This document shows positions 14,738 to 27,655 of a stretch of 64,000 bases of DNA, in pieces. Location of the stretch: positions 1,220,966-1,284,965 of the forward strand of contig CM035351.1 of the NCBI GenBank assembly GCA_020137815.1. The letters are read 5' to 3'. This stretch comes from Hormiphora californensis. Taxonomy: Eukaryota > Ctenophora > Tentaculata > Cydippida > Pleurobrachiidae. Position 1 is the first letter of the stretch. The number at the start of each line of letters is the position of its first letter. Position numbers and translations under genes: made by a program. Below the pieces are notes generated by a model, which saw nothing but the letters and a program-made list of their open reading frames with translations, had not been told where the DNA came from and made no database searches.

Positions 14738-15443
14738 TCAGCCCTCACATATCAATTATCAACCATTTTATTTCACGGGACCAGTTCCCGGTGTGACAAC
14801 GAAAATAAAAATATCATTTTAATGGTTCGGTCAAAACTCAAAATCAGGAATTACAATAACAAATTGAAGACACAGATGATATATTCGTATTCCCTAAAAT
14901 GAGACACTCAATTTGTTTTCTACACTTGATCTCTTTCTATTCATAGCTCACTATCATTCAGGAGTTATTTGTTCAGGAGTGTGCTACCCTTCCAAGATAC
15001 TGAGAAATATCTTGTTGTTACTCAACAAGATATATCGAGGGAGGGTCAGCCCCAGTCTGAGAATCAAAACGGGGTGTGGCACTGTAAGACAGTGGTACTC
15101 GCCGTAGATAGCAATAGAACACCCGTTTTAACAATCAGAAAATTAGGAACAGGAAAATAAAGCTCTTTTTAATTGGAATAGGTAATAGAAAACACACTCT
15201 CTCTCACTCCTCAAAAACTATAGCAACGAAGCACAATCTAAACTGCAGGAGCTCGATTACACAAAACCACTGTCAGTAATGGAGCCTAGATCAGGAAAAC
15301 TTCAGGAAAGATTAGGTTCAACTGCACGGTCAGAATGAATCTCGAAAAGAGTACATCATGTTGTTGTGAGCTAGATCTTGCAGTTGCAACAGACATGATA
15401 GCTCTCACTCCACGACTGAGGTCTTCGTGCCGGACAATGAGAG

Positions 15444-15499
<56 letters not shown>

Positions 15500-16366
15500 T
15501 TGTACTAAGAGATAATCGTACCCAATGGGCTACTTGAAGGAAGGCTGGACAGGAATAGAACACTGAGCGATGTATGTAGCATAAGAAAGAACGGGAATGG
15601 GAGAGAGAGATAGATAAAGACTAGAGAGAGAGAGAGATAGATAAAAACTAGAGAGCCAGAAAGAGAGACAGAGAAATATGCCAATTCAAACCATTACGTT
15701 TAGGGTACGCCTCCACCACGACCGCACCTTTTTCTCCGTTCTTTGGAAGGCGAATATAGCTTCACGGAAGAGGGTAGGGCGTGGACCGAAAACAAAATGG
15801 GTGGTTCCCTGCTGCATTATTCACACTATGTATTTCTGTCTCAATATTCTCTAAAAACATTAGGTATTCTCAGAATGCGAAGTGCAGACCTCACCGTACC
15901 ACTGTGATAGTGTGATAGCAGTTCGTAGTTTGATTAGGCAAACCATGACTATTCAGTATTCACCTCTCATCAGTCTTCAATCTTCTTATTCACAGATTAC
16001 CAAAAACATAGGTGAACGCTGTCTGGCGGCACCGACCCGATCTGAGCGCACTCGAGAATCAAAACGGGGTCTGACGGAACCAGACAGGTTGAACGAAAGA
16101 CGGCTTGCACAACTCCTCACTTAGTTTGCCCATTCAGAGAGAGAGGGTTTGATGCAAGGCAGTTTCAGATAAGGTGGTGATATATTGAAAATCTACAAAA
16201 ATACCTAAAAACATTCACTATATAACATACACGTGTGATAATAGATTATTATATGTAGTTGATTCCCCATAATTAATAATCTCATCTAGTCACAACTCTC
16301 TCATCTTAACACTTCTTAGTTGCGTGTCTAATACACACGCACCCAGAATCACATATTTCAGTCAGT
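14738..16366. other. Gene-poor region downstream of endophilin
   Basis: No gene recognised. It contains partial and full copies of the dispersed short repeat (15040-15090, 16019-16076), a GA microsatellite (about 15449-15495) and the endophilin 3' flank on the minus strand. No AATAAA was seen close to the endophilin stop. Confidence 0.5.
16019..16076. repeat. Dispersed short repeat, copy 2
   Basis: CTGTCTGGCGGCACCGACCC, then ATCTGAGCGCACT and GAGAATCAAAACGGGGTCTG; same layout as 13556-13636 and 29277-29340. Confidence 0.75.
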
Positions 16367-19300
16367 TTATAGTGGGTTAATAACCTCTACATAATTTGTA
16401 GGGAAGAATCCCCTTCGTCCGTTAACCTCGCCCTCAAACCAGTTGCTATCAATCTGCTTTATCAGCGCCACTATATCTCCCTCCCTTAGGTCTAGTTCAG
16501 TCTCCGCCTCGGCATCAAAATCAAACAACGCTGAAATTAGTTGGGGGAGTTTAGGAGATCTGTCGTGTTTATGTAAAACTCGGATATTGCGAGGACTGAG
16601 TGTGTTTGTTTGTCTGTTTATACAACAGTGGAAAATGTGGCCATGTTCCGGAAGTAAGCATGTGAAAGAGTGGCAAGTGAGTGTGAGTGTGTGCATTGGG
16701 AAGCCAGGGAAGAGATATTGGAATTGAAATCAGAAATAAACAACCCGACAGAAAGTCTGCTAAAGTCACCAACAAGACATGTTTCAGGGTTGTATGAGCG
16801 ATACTGAGCAAACACAGTGAAAACACACGGTTTATCATTATAGTTACCAGCACACATCCACAAATACGAACCTTTAGCACTAGGTTTAGGTTTACTGGGA
16901 GGGGGTGCCATTGGCCGGGCCGCTGACGGTGAATTGCCCTGCATGGGTCGAGCATCAGTTGGACCGGAAACATGGAAAGTTGACGAGGGTGGTTTATTAA
17001 CTGAGCTGATTCTCGAAACAGGTTTTAAATCAGGCTGGGGTTTGCTCTGCGCTGCGAAGGCAGCACACTGTAGGTTGCTGTACGTCTCGTCCAGAACTCG
17101 CAATGCATTCTCGTGGTGAGTCTTCATGAACCCAACCAGAGCCATCAACTGGTGAATGTGCTCTTCCTGAAGGAGAGAGGGGAGAGACTTTAGTGAGGAG
17201 ATAGGGTTCGAGATGTGTGAAAGAGGGGAGATAGATGGATAGAGTTAGGAGATGAGGAAGTGGAGTTACTAGGGAGAGTTGTTGGGTAATGGCTGGCGCT
17301 ATTCACTCAACTCTTCAATAAATGGAGAGGGAAGCGGTTTTGGGAGAGGGGTCAGGGAGAACAAACAGGTCAGAACAGAAATATGGTCAAGATACACGTT
17401 TCTCATTAGTCAGCATTAGTCAAGTTGATCATGCAATAATTCAAAGACAGTTAACACATAAATCTTGTTATTTGAAAATCGAGATCAAGTCAGTATAATT
17501 GGTGCACAATTGTAACACCATAGTGTGGTTTGTATTTACTTCCTATTTGTGGAGAGTCTGAGTGTCAGTCCAAAAAGAAGTGTGACCAGTCCCAGTCCAT
17601 GAAACAGGTGTGGTTAGTGGTTAATATAGTGGACAGTGGTTAATAACCACACTGCTCAGACCCCTTGTTTCCACACAATAAGGGTAGAAGCAGTACTAGT
17701 GGTTATACCGGTAAGACAACTATATCTAGCATTTAGGAAAAAGGAAAACCTAGTGCCATATTTTCATGATCTAGGAACGGTTCTCACCTCAGCGACAACA
17801 AATTTCTTCATTCCCACGTCAGCCTGCTGCATGGATTCGTTAAATTTATCCTCCGCTGTATACAGATCATCATCTGTCACTTTTCCCTTTTCGTGTTGTG
17901 AGATTTTGTAATCGTAGTCAAGACGTCGCGATTCCATCTTTTTCCTGTGGTTCTGAGGGAGGGAGGAGGAAGTACATATTACGTCATATAACGTCACATC
18001 AAATCATCAAAGGATGGAAAAAAAAGTAGTGAGATAATTCTAGAATTGGTAATTGAGTAGGTATCACTGCTGGTGAGATTCAGTGCTGGGTGTGTGTGTG
18101 TGAGTGAGACGGTAGGTGACTTCGCGCGGTTCTCCTATCAGAGTGGTGCTCGCGCGCTACGTCCAATACCGCGCTGTACTGGATCTGCTGCAGGACAGGG
18201 GCCGATAAAAGCTGCTGTATACAATGAAAGGACAGACGTCACGGGACCCATTGCATTTAAGTGGTTGTGTTGCAAAGTGGGGGTCTGGGTCCCCCTTTCT
18301 CCCTGTATATCTCTGTACATGTGCAGGAAATGCGGATAACGAGTCGCAGCAAGATCAATAATTGACTTCATTGGCCGAAATGTTTTCTTAGCGGTGTACG
18401 TGTGAAGGTATAGTGTGTGTAATAGTGTTAGCTTGCAACGCAAGAGAGCTACTGCAGGGACTACTGCTGCAGACAGTTCAGACACAGACAGCTGTGGAAA
18501 CCAAATTTAGAGAGGGAGAGAGAGGGAAGCTGCAAATAGAAGGAGAGAGAGCAAGACAGGAAGTCGTTAGGATGGTCTACTGTAGACAGACTAACCATGA
18601 TGTTCTCTTTATAATCAGTTCGTAGTGTTGACTCCATGGGATCAATAAAGTTCTGCTTGATATCACAATCCTGTGGAAAAGGAGGGTGTCAGAATTGAGG
18701 AAAGGAAGAATTTCCGAAGAAAGCTTTGCCTGTTATAACAGATCATTATATGCATGATCACGGGAGAGAGATGTGACAAATTACACACACACCTAACCGA
18801 CCTGGCTGTGGCGTACTTATGACGCGGTAAGCTCAGATAGTTCACAAACATTGCATATGGTTTATAGAAAAGAGGGGGGGGGGGTAATAATAATAATAAT
18901 AAAGATTTTGGCCACACGGCCAACTCGAAATTCACTCTACGCAAATTACGTCTAAACTCACTTCCATTTCCCACAATAGTAATTAAAAATATACATTGAA
19001 ATGTGCATCAGGCACATACATTGACCATTAAAACAGTTCGGTTCTCTAAAACATGTTGGTGTTAATTCCCTTTAATTTAGCTAGCGACGGATTAGCAGAC
19101 ATGTACTCAGCATACGAATCATGATTACAATTATTAATTTTTGCAATCAGGATTTCGCTCAGCTCCCAGAAATGCCCCAGAGACGGTGCTCCACTCGCAA
19201 TTGTACTAGCCTTGTACTGCTCCAGGCGTGATTTGAAAGCATCCACACTGCTTGCTTCCTTCACATTAGCTGGAATCTTATTCCAGTAGTTTGCTACTCG

Positions 19301-22300
19301 ATTGGATAGAACTCCATCCCCACGCCCGTCCTTCAGAATCTTTGTACCACTGCGTGAAACTCTGAATAGATCTTTTCCGTAGTCCACTTTGCCAGATGTT
19401 ATCTTGAACGTCTCAATGAGATCACCTCTCATGCGACGCTCAAGTAGTGTGGTGAGTTGAAGAATTCTCAGTCTTTCGCTGTAGGGAAGTAATCCAATCC
19501 CGTCAATTAGCCGTGTGAAAGAACGCTGTACATCCTCGATCTTCATAATTAGCTTCCAGTATCCGTGGGCTGCAGGTGGGTTCCATACTTGGACAGCATA
19601 TTCAATATGAGGTCTTACTAGAGTCCTGTAGACATTCAGCATAACAAATTTGTTCCGGCAAATGAGACTTCTGGTGATCCAGGAAATGACTGATTTTGCC
19701 TTGGATACTGCCTTCTCGATACATGTTGTCCAGTTCAGGTCTGAGCTGGTAAGTACTCCTAAGTCCTTCTCAGCACTTACTTCCGGTAGTTGGCAACCAT
19801 TCATGAAGTACGCGTTTTTCGGGTTGTCTTTACCAATGTGCAACACCTTGCATTTCCCATCATTCACATTGAAACGAAGGAGCCAGTCCTGTTCCCACTT
19901 GTTCAGCTTGTCGATGTCCTCTTGCGCAGTGGGTATAGAGATTTTAGGGGAGTTTAGCAGGGATTTGAACTTTAAAAACATACCAACGAATCCTTGATGT
20001 TCGCCAGCTTCATAAATCCCTCTCCCAGTTCAGCCACAGCCTTTGCTGAAAATATATTTCTTTTAGAACACCTGGGGATAGAATATGTCACCTACTAACT
20101 CAGACAATCTATTTAGGGCACTCAGAGGAGTTCAAGTCAAGATTGAGTGAGGACAGACCACTGTGTTATTCTATCCTGTGTTCTTTAAACCTCGAACTCT
20201 GTGATAAAAACCCATGACACCATTGTATGTGGTCGTAGGACACTCTGATCACTTTATAAGCCATTTCTTTGTCTCTCTCTCTCAATATCTCTCTCTATGT
20301 CTCTCTCTCTCTGGTGCCAAGAGCCCCCTTTCTTTTTAAAGTTAGCATTCGATAAGTAAACACCAGATGTTTTGAAACAGCCGTGTAAGGTGTGCAACTA
20401 TCACACGGTTATCGGAGAAAGTAATAGTATATTGGATGAAGAACAAGTGAAGAATTGTTTACACATGTACATCACTATGTGTATTTTTCTCCAGTTTCAT
20501 CCCTACAGAAACTGTTTATTTAGCTCTCTCTCTCTCTTCTACTAAACAAACCTCACCTCTTCTCTTCGCTCTCTTTATCTCTCAAATATCCGATGTAAAA
20601 ATTTTCCTGAAAGTCCAAACTTCTAGCGGCATTTACAATATATTTGTACTGCAGCGTGTGGCGTGTGGTAAGTGATAGAAAACGGAATTTCTAATACTCC
20701 GGTGTCACATTACATGAACCAACGTCTCAAGCGTCCTTGTGTATTATTGCAGGTAGAAATGTAACACAGGCCTCAATATTCAATCGAATACGGAATAGGA
20801 GATGTGAGATCTGCTTTTGACTTTCAAATAGCCCCTTGCATAATTCTGATATTTTCAAACAATGCCACCCTGTCCTCTTGTGCTGGTCACTACAGCAGCA
20901 CACAGAGCAGGTACTGTCTACACAATACACACAGCCTCATATTTCCTATCTGCTGTCTTTAGCATTGTTATATACCTCACACACATCTCACACACCGTAT
21001 GATAATATATGCTCGGTCTTTTTAATATTCCCTGACATCCTCTTTATTTAGGTGCCGGCAGGCACCTCCGACCCGAAGAAAACAGCAAAAAACGAAAAAA
21101 AGAAAAAAAAATTTTTTGCCCTTGCACAAAAACCCAAAAATGCCGGCCCTATTAAGAACAAAGAAAGGTCTTTTTTTGGGGGGGGGGGGGGGGGGGGGGC
21201 AAAAAACATGTCAACGATTGTGGCCACACCGTTTGAGATATCGACTTGAAATTTTGTAGGCATGTTCTTGTAGTATTCCTTTGTGTCATGACGTTGGCGG
21301 ATTTTTGAATTTTTAATTAATTAATTAATTATAGGTAATTAAAAATGGTGCAAGGGCACCGTGCCCTTGCACATTGCGTGTTCTGTCCCTTGCACCGCGC
21401 CCTTGCACCAAATTCTATTTTCCGTTCTGCTTAAAATATCGACTTGAAACTTTGTAGGAATGTTCTTCAATCATAAAAGATGATCTACAAAAAGTTAGAA
21501 TAGTCAAAATTAATTAATTAGTTAGTTAGAGCCGTGCAAAAAATGGAATTTGGTGCAAGGGCAGGCAATGTGCAAGGGCAAATGGTGCAAGGGCAGCCCT
21601 TGCACCAATTTTATGATCGAACTGTGTCCACACCGTTTAATATTTTGACACGAAACTTTCTATGCATGTTCTAGTAGCATAACTACGAGTACTAGAAGAG
21701 CCGTATGATTAATATATCAATTAGGTAATTAATTATAGGCAAATTAATCAAAATTTGCCCTTGCACAATTTGTGCAAATTTCCCCTGAACATGTGCCCTT
21801 GCACCATTTTGTTTGCCCATGCACTAAATTATATTTTCCGTTCTGCTTAAAATATCGACTTGAAACTTTCTAGGAATGTTCTTCATGCATAAAACATATA
21901 ATATAATCTACAGAAAGTGGGAATAGTCAAAATTAATTAATTAATTACTTAGAGATTAATTTTGGGGTGGCCCCTGCACAATTTTGGCAAATTTGATATT
22001 CAAACTTTGAGCCTTTGTGAAAGTAATGAAAATTATTTATTTCAGGTTATGATGAACAATAAGCTATAAAATCGCCCCTTTTTGTTACACAAGCCTGTGC
22101 TTGGTATCGAAGACACCTCACACTCTGTCGCCGGGCGACCTTCGCGTGCACACGCTGGCAAGGGGTAACTTCGTAACCAAAGCCTGTGCATTGTGCATAA
22201 TGAAATGGATAAATTTTCATCCAGTTGCTGGCGATAGAACTCGATAGAGTTCGATTGATTTACCATGACAACGGAGTTGGTTACCATACTAACCAGAGAA

Positions 22301-22598
22301 TTCGTTGTAAAATAGTCCTTTCTTGCTATAAACTCGGCCTTTAGATAGAAAATTGATTTTATTCTACTCGCACTAATGCAAGGGCATTTCACAGTTTGGT
22401 GCCGTTATTTTTGTCTCTATTTTTAATAGGATTTTGGGATTACTGATTAGACTGAAAGTATGGGATCATTTGAGAAGTAGTGAAGATTTGAAAATGTTAG
22501 CAACTTGCCGGTTCGACAAACTAAACCCATATGATTCCAACTTCGGGTCGGACGAGGGGAAGCTTGCCTTTTGCGAACATTTCTACGTACTGTGTGTG

Positions 22599-22650
<52 letters not shown>

Positions 22651-24937
22651 AGAGAGAGGGAGAGATTGTGTGTATTTTCTTACTACGTCACCATCTACCC
22701 AACCAAGAAAAAGATCTGATTGTGTTATACACGTCACAGGCTAATCGCCGTTTATTTTAACACTATCATACCAAATTCATTCGTAAGCTTTAAAACTTGG
22801 CTGTCGAGAGAGAAAAAAGATTCGGCAGTACCTACTCAAAAGTTAAATCAAACATTTAGAAACTACTTGAACTATTTCAGTTGTTCACAGTTAGTTGGTT
22901 AGTGAACTTACCATAACTGGAATCGCTGCCAATTTCCACAGCACTCCTAGTCAGTATTTCCCCAACTGTTCGTTCTGTTTGAGGATACTGCATCTCAGCA
23001 GCTGTCCCCCTCGCCTTGGCATATGTTGCTTGGGTTGCCAACTTGGCTCGTGTTACTGTAAAAGTGTGTAAAAGTGTGTAAAAGTGTGGTATATTGGGGC
23101 TGACAGTGAAATTTCCAACATTTGGCATCTTGGATTATTTCAGTCGGTGTAATAGGGAGATATATTATGAAATTATTACCAGGATTGGGCTGGAGATACT
23201 CCATAACTTTATCGTTTAGACTCTCCATACACCGGGCTGTAGAATCACACCTCTGATGGAAATGTAATTGTTAATAATTAGTGAAAAATAGAAACTTATA
23301 TTATATGCACTAGTTAACAACTACATAATATCATACATTGATAATCTACATCTCTACCAAGATCTAACATTGTAGTCTCACACAAATACACGTGATGATG
23401 ATGATCATGAGGTACCTTTTCTAACTCAACAAATTCTTCGTCACAACGGGATCCCTCAGCTTTCCCCATCTTTTCCGAGAGATACTGAAATGGGGGCGTC
23501 AATAAGACAATAATAATAATATGTATTACTTTGTCATTATACATGTGTATAATACTGTGCCAAAAAGAAATGAGAAAAAGGGGGAAACGAATTGTATCGT
23601 TAAATACACACACACACAGTACACACACCTGGGATGTTTTTCCAAGGCTCTTCTTAAAGCCGGAAAAAGCCATAGTGATCCCCTTGCGCTAGGAAAGTGG
23701 GTGTTACATTAGAGGGCAGTCTTGCATATTATCCCAAATCTGGAATTGATATGTTAACACTTTTCCCGGTTAGTTAGGGAATATTAGTATATTTTTTCAG
23801 CAAAATTTTTAACAAGCTAATTTCTTCACCAATAGGTCCGGATAGGTGTCTAGTATCACCAAAAAAAAGTACACGATAATCGGAAGTGCGCACACGCGCT
23901 GAGCGCGCAAGAAGTAAACACATGTATTTCTAGCCTGGCACGAAAACCCAAAAACCATCTTAGGAGACGAGTAGAGAAAAAATCAAGGGCACTAGATTGT
24001 GTAGCGTCCTCGCATTAGTGGGGGTAGGTGCTGGAATTAAGTCTCTATCTCATCTGGTTAATTAGATAATTGGATAATTAGATATGCGCATAACCGTATT
24101 TTGGCTATATGGCTATAGCCACTTAGGAATGGTTTAGAGACTTTTCATTGGTGCCATTTTGTTCAGAAAAAAATTCAATCTAAGAGTTGTGGAAAAATTT
24201 AGAGCCTATCTCTTACCGTTTTGGCGTAATTTGCAGTCAAAGAAGGCCAATTAACTAATTTTTTGGCATTTTCGGCTGATTTGGCATACTTTGACCGCAA
24301 ATAACGCCAAAACGGTAAGAGATAGGCTCTAAATTTTTCCACAACTCTTAGATTGAAATTTTTTTCTGAACAAAATGGCACCAATGAAAAGTCTCTAAAC
24401 CATTCCTAAGTGGCTATAGCCATATAGCCAAAATACGGTTATGCACATATCTAATTATCCAATTATCTAATTAACCGGATGAGATAGAGACTTAATTCCA
24501 GCACCTACCCCCACTAATGCGAGGACGCTACACAATCTAATGCCCTTGATTTTTCTCTACTCGTCTCCTAAGATGGTTTTTGGGTTTTCGTGCCAGGCTA
24601 GAAATACATGTATTTACATGTGTTTACTTCTTGCGCGCTCAGTGCGTGTGCGCACTTCCGATTATCATGTACTTTTTTTTGGTGATACTAGACACCTATC
24701 CGGACCTATTGGTGAAGAAATTAGCTTGTTAAAAATTTTGCTGAAAACTTGGCCCTTTTTTTACTAAAATCCCCTAACTAGGTAAGGAAAGTGAGATTAA
24801 GTTTGTGTAGATTGAGAGCGTGTTGCATGATGCGATGTAGAGTGATAAAACATCATAGCAAATAAACATGTGTCTACCTTTGAGCCCCGTGAAGATGATT
24901 GTGAAGTGGTGGGTGAGGTGACATTCCGGCGATCCAT
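16367..24937 (-). CDS. SH3GL: Endophilin A (N-BAR and SH3 protein)
   Basis: Ten minus-strand exons: 24878-24937, 23629-23682, 23416-23484, 23180-23252, 22912-23055, 19984-20045, 18596-18670, 17788-17952, 16872-17166 and 16367-16530; all GT-AG with consistent phases, 386 residues. Residues 24-38 ([15 protein letters not shown]) match the H0 amphipathic helix. The N-BAR domain follows with [19 protein letters not shown] and [11 protein letters not shown] Pro-rich linker leads to an SH3 domain at about 332-386 ([23 protein letters not shown]). Endophilins bend membranes at clathrin-coated and fast endocytic sites and recruit dynamin and synaptojanin through SH3. Oddity: a separate first exon adds 20 residues before the usual start, in frame through GIT. 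No frameshift in any exon; introns carry several repeats. Confidence 0.93.
17167..18595. other. Endophilin introns 7 and 8 with exon 8 between
   Basis: Intron 8 is 17167-17787 and intron 7 is 17953-18595. Neither holds a recognisable gene; the ORFs on both strands around 18073-18485 have no family resemblance. Confidence 0.5.
19046..19981 (-). mobile_element. Non-LTR retrotransposon fragment, C-terminal RT part
   Basis: A 311-residue ORF equal to the thumb and C-terminal region of a CR1/Jockey-type LINE ORF2: [31 protein letters not shown], then [10 protein letters not shown] near the end. The catalytic YADD box and everything before it are missing, so it is a 5'-truncated dead copy. It sits in endophilin intron 6 in the same orientation as the host gene, its 5' end only a few bases from the exon 19984-20045 donor. 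Confidence 0.85.
21220..22010. repeat. ~205 bp tandem repeat in endophilin intron 5
   Basis: Four diverged units, recognised by TATCGACTTGAAACTTTGTA followed by GGAATGTTCTT at about 21238, 21437, 21650 and 21852. Each unit also carries TTAATTAATTA runs and several copies of CCCTTGCAC or its complement. A poly-G run at 21178-21199 marks the left edge. Confidence 0.75.
22601..22656. repeat. GA microsatellite in endophilin intron 5
   Basis: About 55 bp of AG repeats with AAAAAG interruptions. Confidence 0.95.
23771..24780. mobile_element. Foldback element, ~480-500 bp arms
   Basis: Arms 23771-24249 and 24282-24780 are reverse complements at high identity around a short centre. Outer ends read TAGTTAGGG and CCCTAACTA, and GGT precedes the left end and follows the right end. 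The left arm lacks part of the terminal 50 bases present on the right. No transposase. It lies in endophilin intron 1, between the N-terminal extension exon and the H0 exon. Confidence 0.85.
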
Positions 24938-25734
24938 CTCAAATCTGCTTTACAAAGTGAAGGATGAGAATGGAGTATAAGCAATCCGATTGCTTCTGAA
25001 AACATTAGATAGAGTTTTATTTGGAATACGATGGGCCCTCCGAAGCATATTATCGGGAAGTTGGAATACTTCCGCAGAGTACTAGCGACGCATAAATAGT
25101 TCTAGGCCTCCTAGTGGAGCCGGTATCTCGTGCCCAGTGATATCTCCCGTGAATGGTGTCTCGTATGACGTATCCCCGCATGATGTGGTTAAACAGTGGT
25201 GCTCTTGGCAAACGCTGCTGGATAAGGCAGCGCTTTTCAAGTAGTGCTTGAACCAAAAAATTTCGAAATCTCTATCGCTTATAAAAAACGCAAACACAAA
25301 AGACCGACACGGGGGTCTCAAATATCAAAACGCACATCCAAGAGGCAAGATAGGTCACAGGGTGAGCCTACAAGCGGGTACTTGGTAAGACGTAAGTGGT
25401 ACAACAGGAACTGAGAATTTCAACCGGACTAAAAATCAAAATCGCGTTTGTTTGGCCAAACAAAAAACACAATTTTTTTTACGAGCTCATATCGCGTTGC
25501 GCGCCACGCAATAAAAGCGCTGCATATCCCCGCCGCGCACTGTAACGAGCAATTGCAATGTAAAACTGCAAATAAATTTTGTCACAAAAAACCGTCCCGT
25601 TTTTTTTTCTGGCTGGTGTGACGTCTGTCCCGCGTCCCCTCATGTGTAGACCCCTCGTTAGGGGCCTACGCCCTACAGGCATATGCCAAATGTGATCAAA
25701 TAGCGTATTAATAACACCCATTACTCCCATGTAG
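24938..25734. promoter_or_regulatory. Shared upstream region of endophilin (-) and GTF2H1 (+)
   Basis: The only non-genic DNA between two divergent start codons, so promoters for both probably lie here; this is inferred from position. GC-rich motifs (GCGCGCCACGC around 25500) are closest to GTF2H1. The stretch AAGGCAGCGCTTTTCAA at about 25226-25242 recurs at 45733-45749. Confidence 0.45.
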
Positions 25735-27337
25735 ATGCTTCAATGGCTGAACGGCGGTGAAAATGTCTTGCTGGAGGTCAACCAGGTGAAACTAAAGAAA
25801 GATGATGGAATTCTGTACGTCACAGCTCACCGTATCGCCTGGTCTGACATCTCCAACACCTCAACTCCGTCCATTTATTACGATTATGCTCAAGTCAAAG
25901 CTCAGCGTATCAGCCCTGATTCTGCTCCTAAAGTCCGTCTCCAGCTAGTTTTATACGATGATACTACCGTCACTTTTCACTTTAATAACTCTATTTCGGA
26001 GAGACAAAAGGCGGAGAGGGAGCGGGTTAAAGAGCTGCTTGTCCAGTTGCTACAAAAACACAAGAAACCAGCTGCTAATCAAGAACCTTCGAAGAAGCAG
26101 ATTAGTAAGGAGTTGGAGATGAAACAAAAGATTCTCCAGAGTTCAGAAGAGATGTTTATCATGTACAAAACCCTGGTCAGCGGAGGGATTATTTCAGCGG
26201 AAGATTTCTGGACGATACCACTCGCTGAGCAGCTGTTGTTAGCAGAACAGAACAGTCAACAAGCGGCTGGTGTTACATTCTGCCTTCATGTCGGAGGCTC
26301 GACCAGAGGTAGATGGTTGTAATTCTGTCCAGTACAACCTTAACTACAGAAATTATTCAGAGTATTTTTCATACTTACCCCATGATAAAGCTAAAGCACA
26401 CTGAGCTGGTGCCTGAGAAGATGACGGAGAAAGAGTTTTGGACGAAATTCTTCCAGTCGCACTACTTTCACAAAGACAAAAACGCTTCCTCCTCCTCAGT
26501 CGATCCCTAAAACAGACATTTTCTCAAGTTTAGCGCAGGTCGACGAGGAGACATCCCTGCAAAAGCTACTCATGGTTGAGGGCAACCCGTTGTTAGATGT
26601 TGCCGCTATTGATACCCTCTCAACAGATGACGGGTTCGGCTATGATTCGGGGCAACAAGAATGCCGGTGCTAAACCTCTCGCTCGAAAGTACAACCATCA
26701 TAGTTTCATGATCTGCCAGAATTTTAAAGATGATGATGAAACACCCGTAGAGGGTAAAGAGAGTCAATCGAGGAAGAAGTTTCTCAAAACTGTGACCACT
26801 CAGGAGGATTTATTGAACCCTGTAACTCCAAAACATGCCCCGCTCAGTCTATCCAAAACTCCCTCCTCGTCTTCGTCAAGCTTGATTCGGCGGACACTCT
26901 CACTTGAAGAGACTGTAGAGAGAATGGAGAGGACTAAGGAAGATATAAAACAGCTGACACTTGGAAACATGCATCGGTGTATCTCTCCTGAGATTGCTCA
27001 TAGCACCATGTTAGCCCTGTCGAATCAATCAACGAGCGGTCCAAAACTACCAAAACCTGGCAGCAACGTGCACGAACTGGTCAGGATAACCTACCTCAAT
27101 GCATCCCAGATTCTCCGACATTTTTGGCAGTGTTTCCCTGTAACCACTAGCGCACAGGAGGAGAAAATGGCTAGGTTTGCTGATAGCATTGGGAAGTTTA
27201 AAGCAACGACCCTCCAAGAGACACTCAATAAGTTGCCACCCAAGGAGATTAGACTCCTCAAACATACGATAGATCAGCTAGATCTAGCGTTAAATAAGTT
27301 CGAACAAGTAAAGCAAGCCAAAAATGGTCGAAGATAG
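25735..27337 (+). CDS. GTF2H1: TFIIH core subunit p62 (GTF2H1), with frameshifts
   Basis: p62 is a structural subunit of TFIIH used in transcription initiation and nucleotide excision repair. The N-terminal PH-type domain is clear ([12 protein letters not shown], then [20 protein letters not shown]), followed by BSD repeats ([23 protein letters not shown]) and the C-terminal segment ([17 protein letters not shown]). It is uninterrupted by introns. The reading frame changes by single bases near 26270, 26340, 26505 and 26640, while the protein on each side stays well matched to the family and no other damage is visible. Either consensus errors or a recent retrocopy. The ATG directly follows TAG of an acceptor-like site. 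First gene of the head-to-tail cluster. Confidence 0.88.
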
Positions 27338-27655
27338 CATTCTGTTATAGGAAAAACTTCTCCATGTGTTTGTAAGGCAACTGTATGTGTGTTTGAGTGT
27401 GTGCGTGTGTGTATGTGCGTGTGTAAGTACAAGTGGCCAAGTGAGAGTGAGAGTGCAAGGTGTGTGTTTGTTATACCGGTATGTACCGGATTGTTCTCCA
27501 CAAAGTTGTAACTTATTTCACTTTTTAACAACACGCGTTTATGTTTGTTATAAATCTCCCATTTACCCCCTCCCCCACAGACCCCATCTAAAACCCAAAG
27601 TCTTACTTCTCAAAATCCCTCCCACCTAACTCCATTTCTCTCCTTTCCTTAGGTC

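Noticed and set aside
18073-18485. Opposed ORFs of 88 and 115 codons in endophilin intron 7
   Set aside because: No homology recognised; the splice structure of endophilin accounts for the region as intron.
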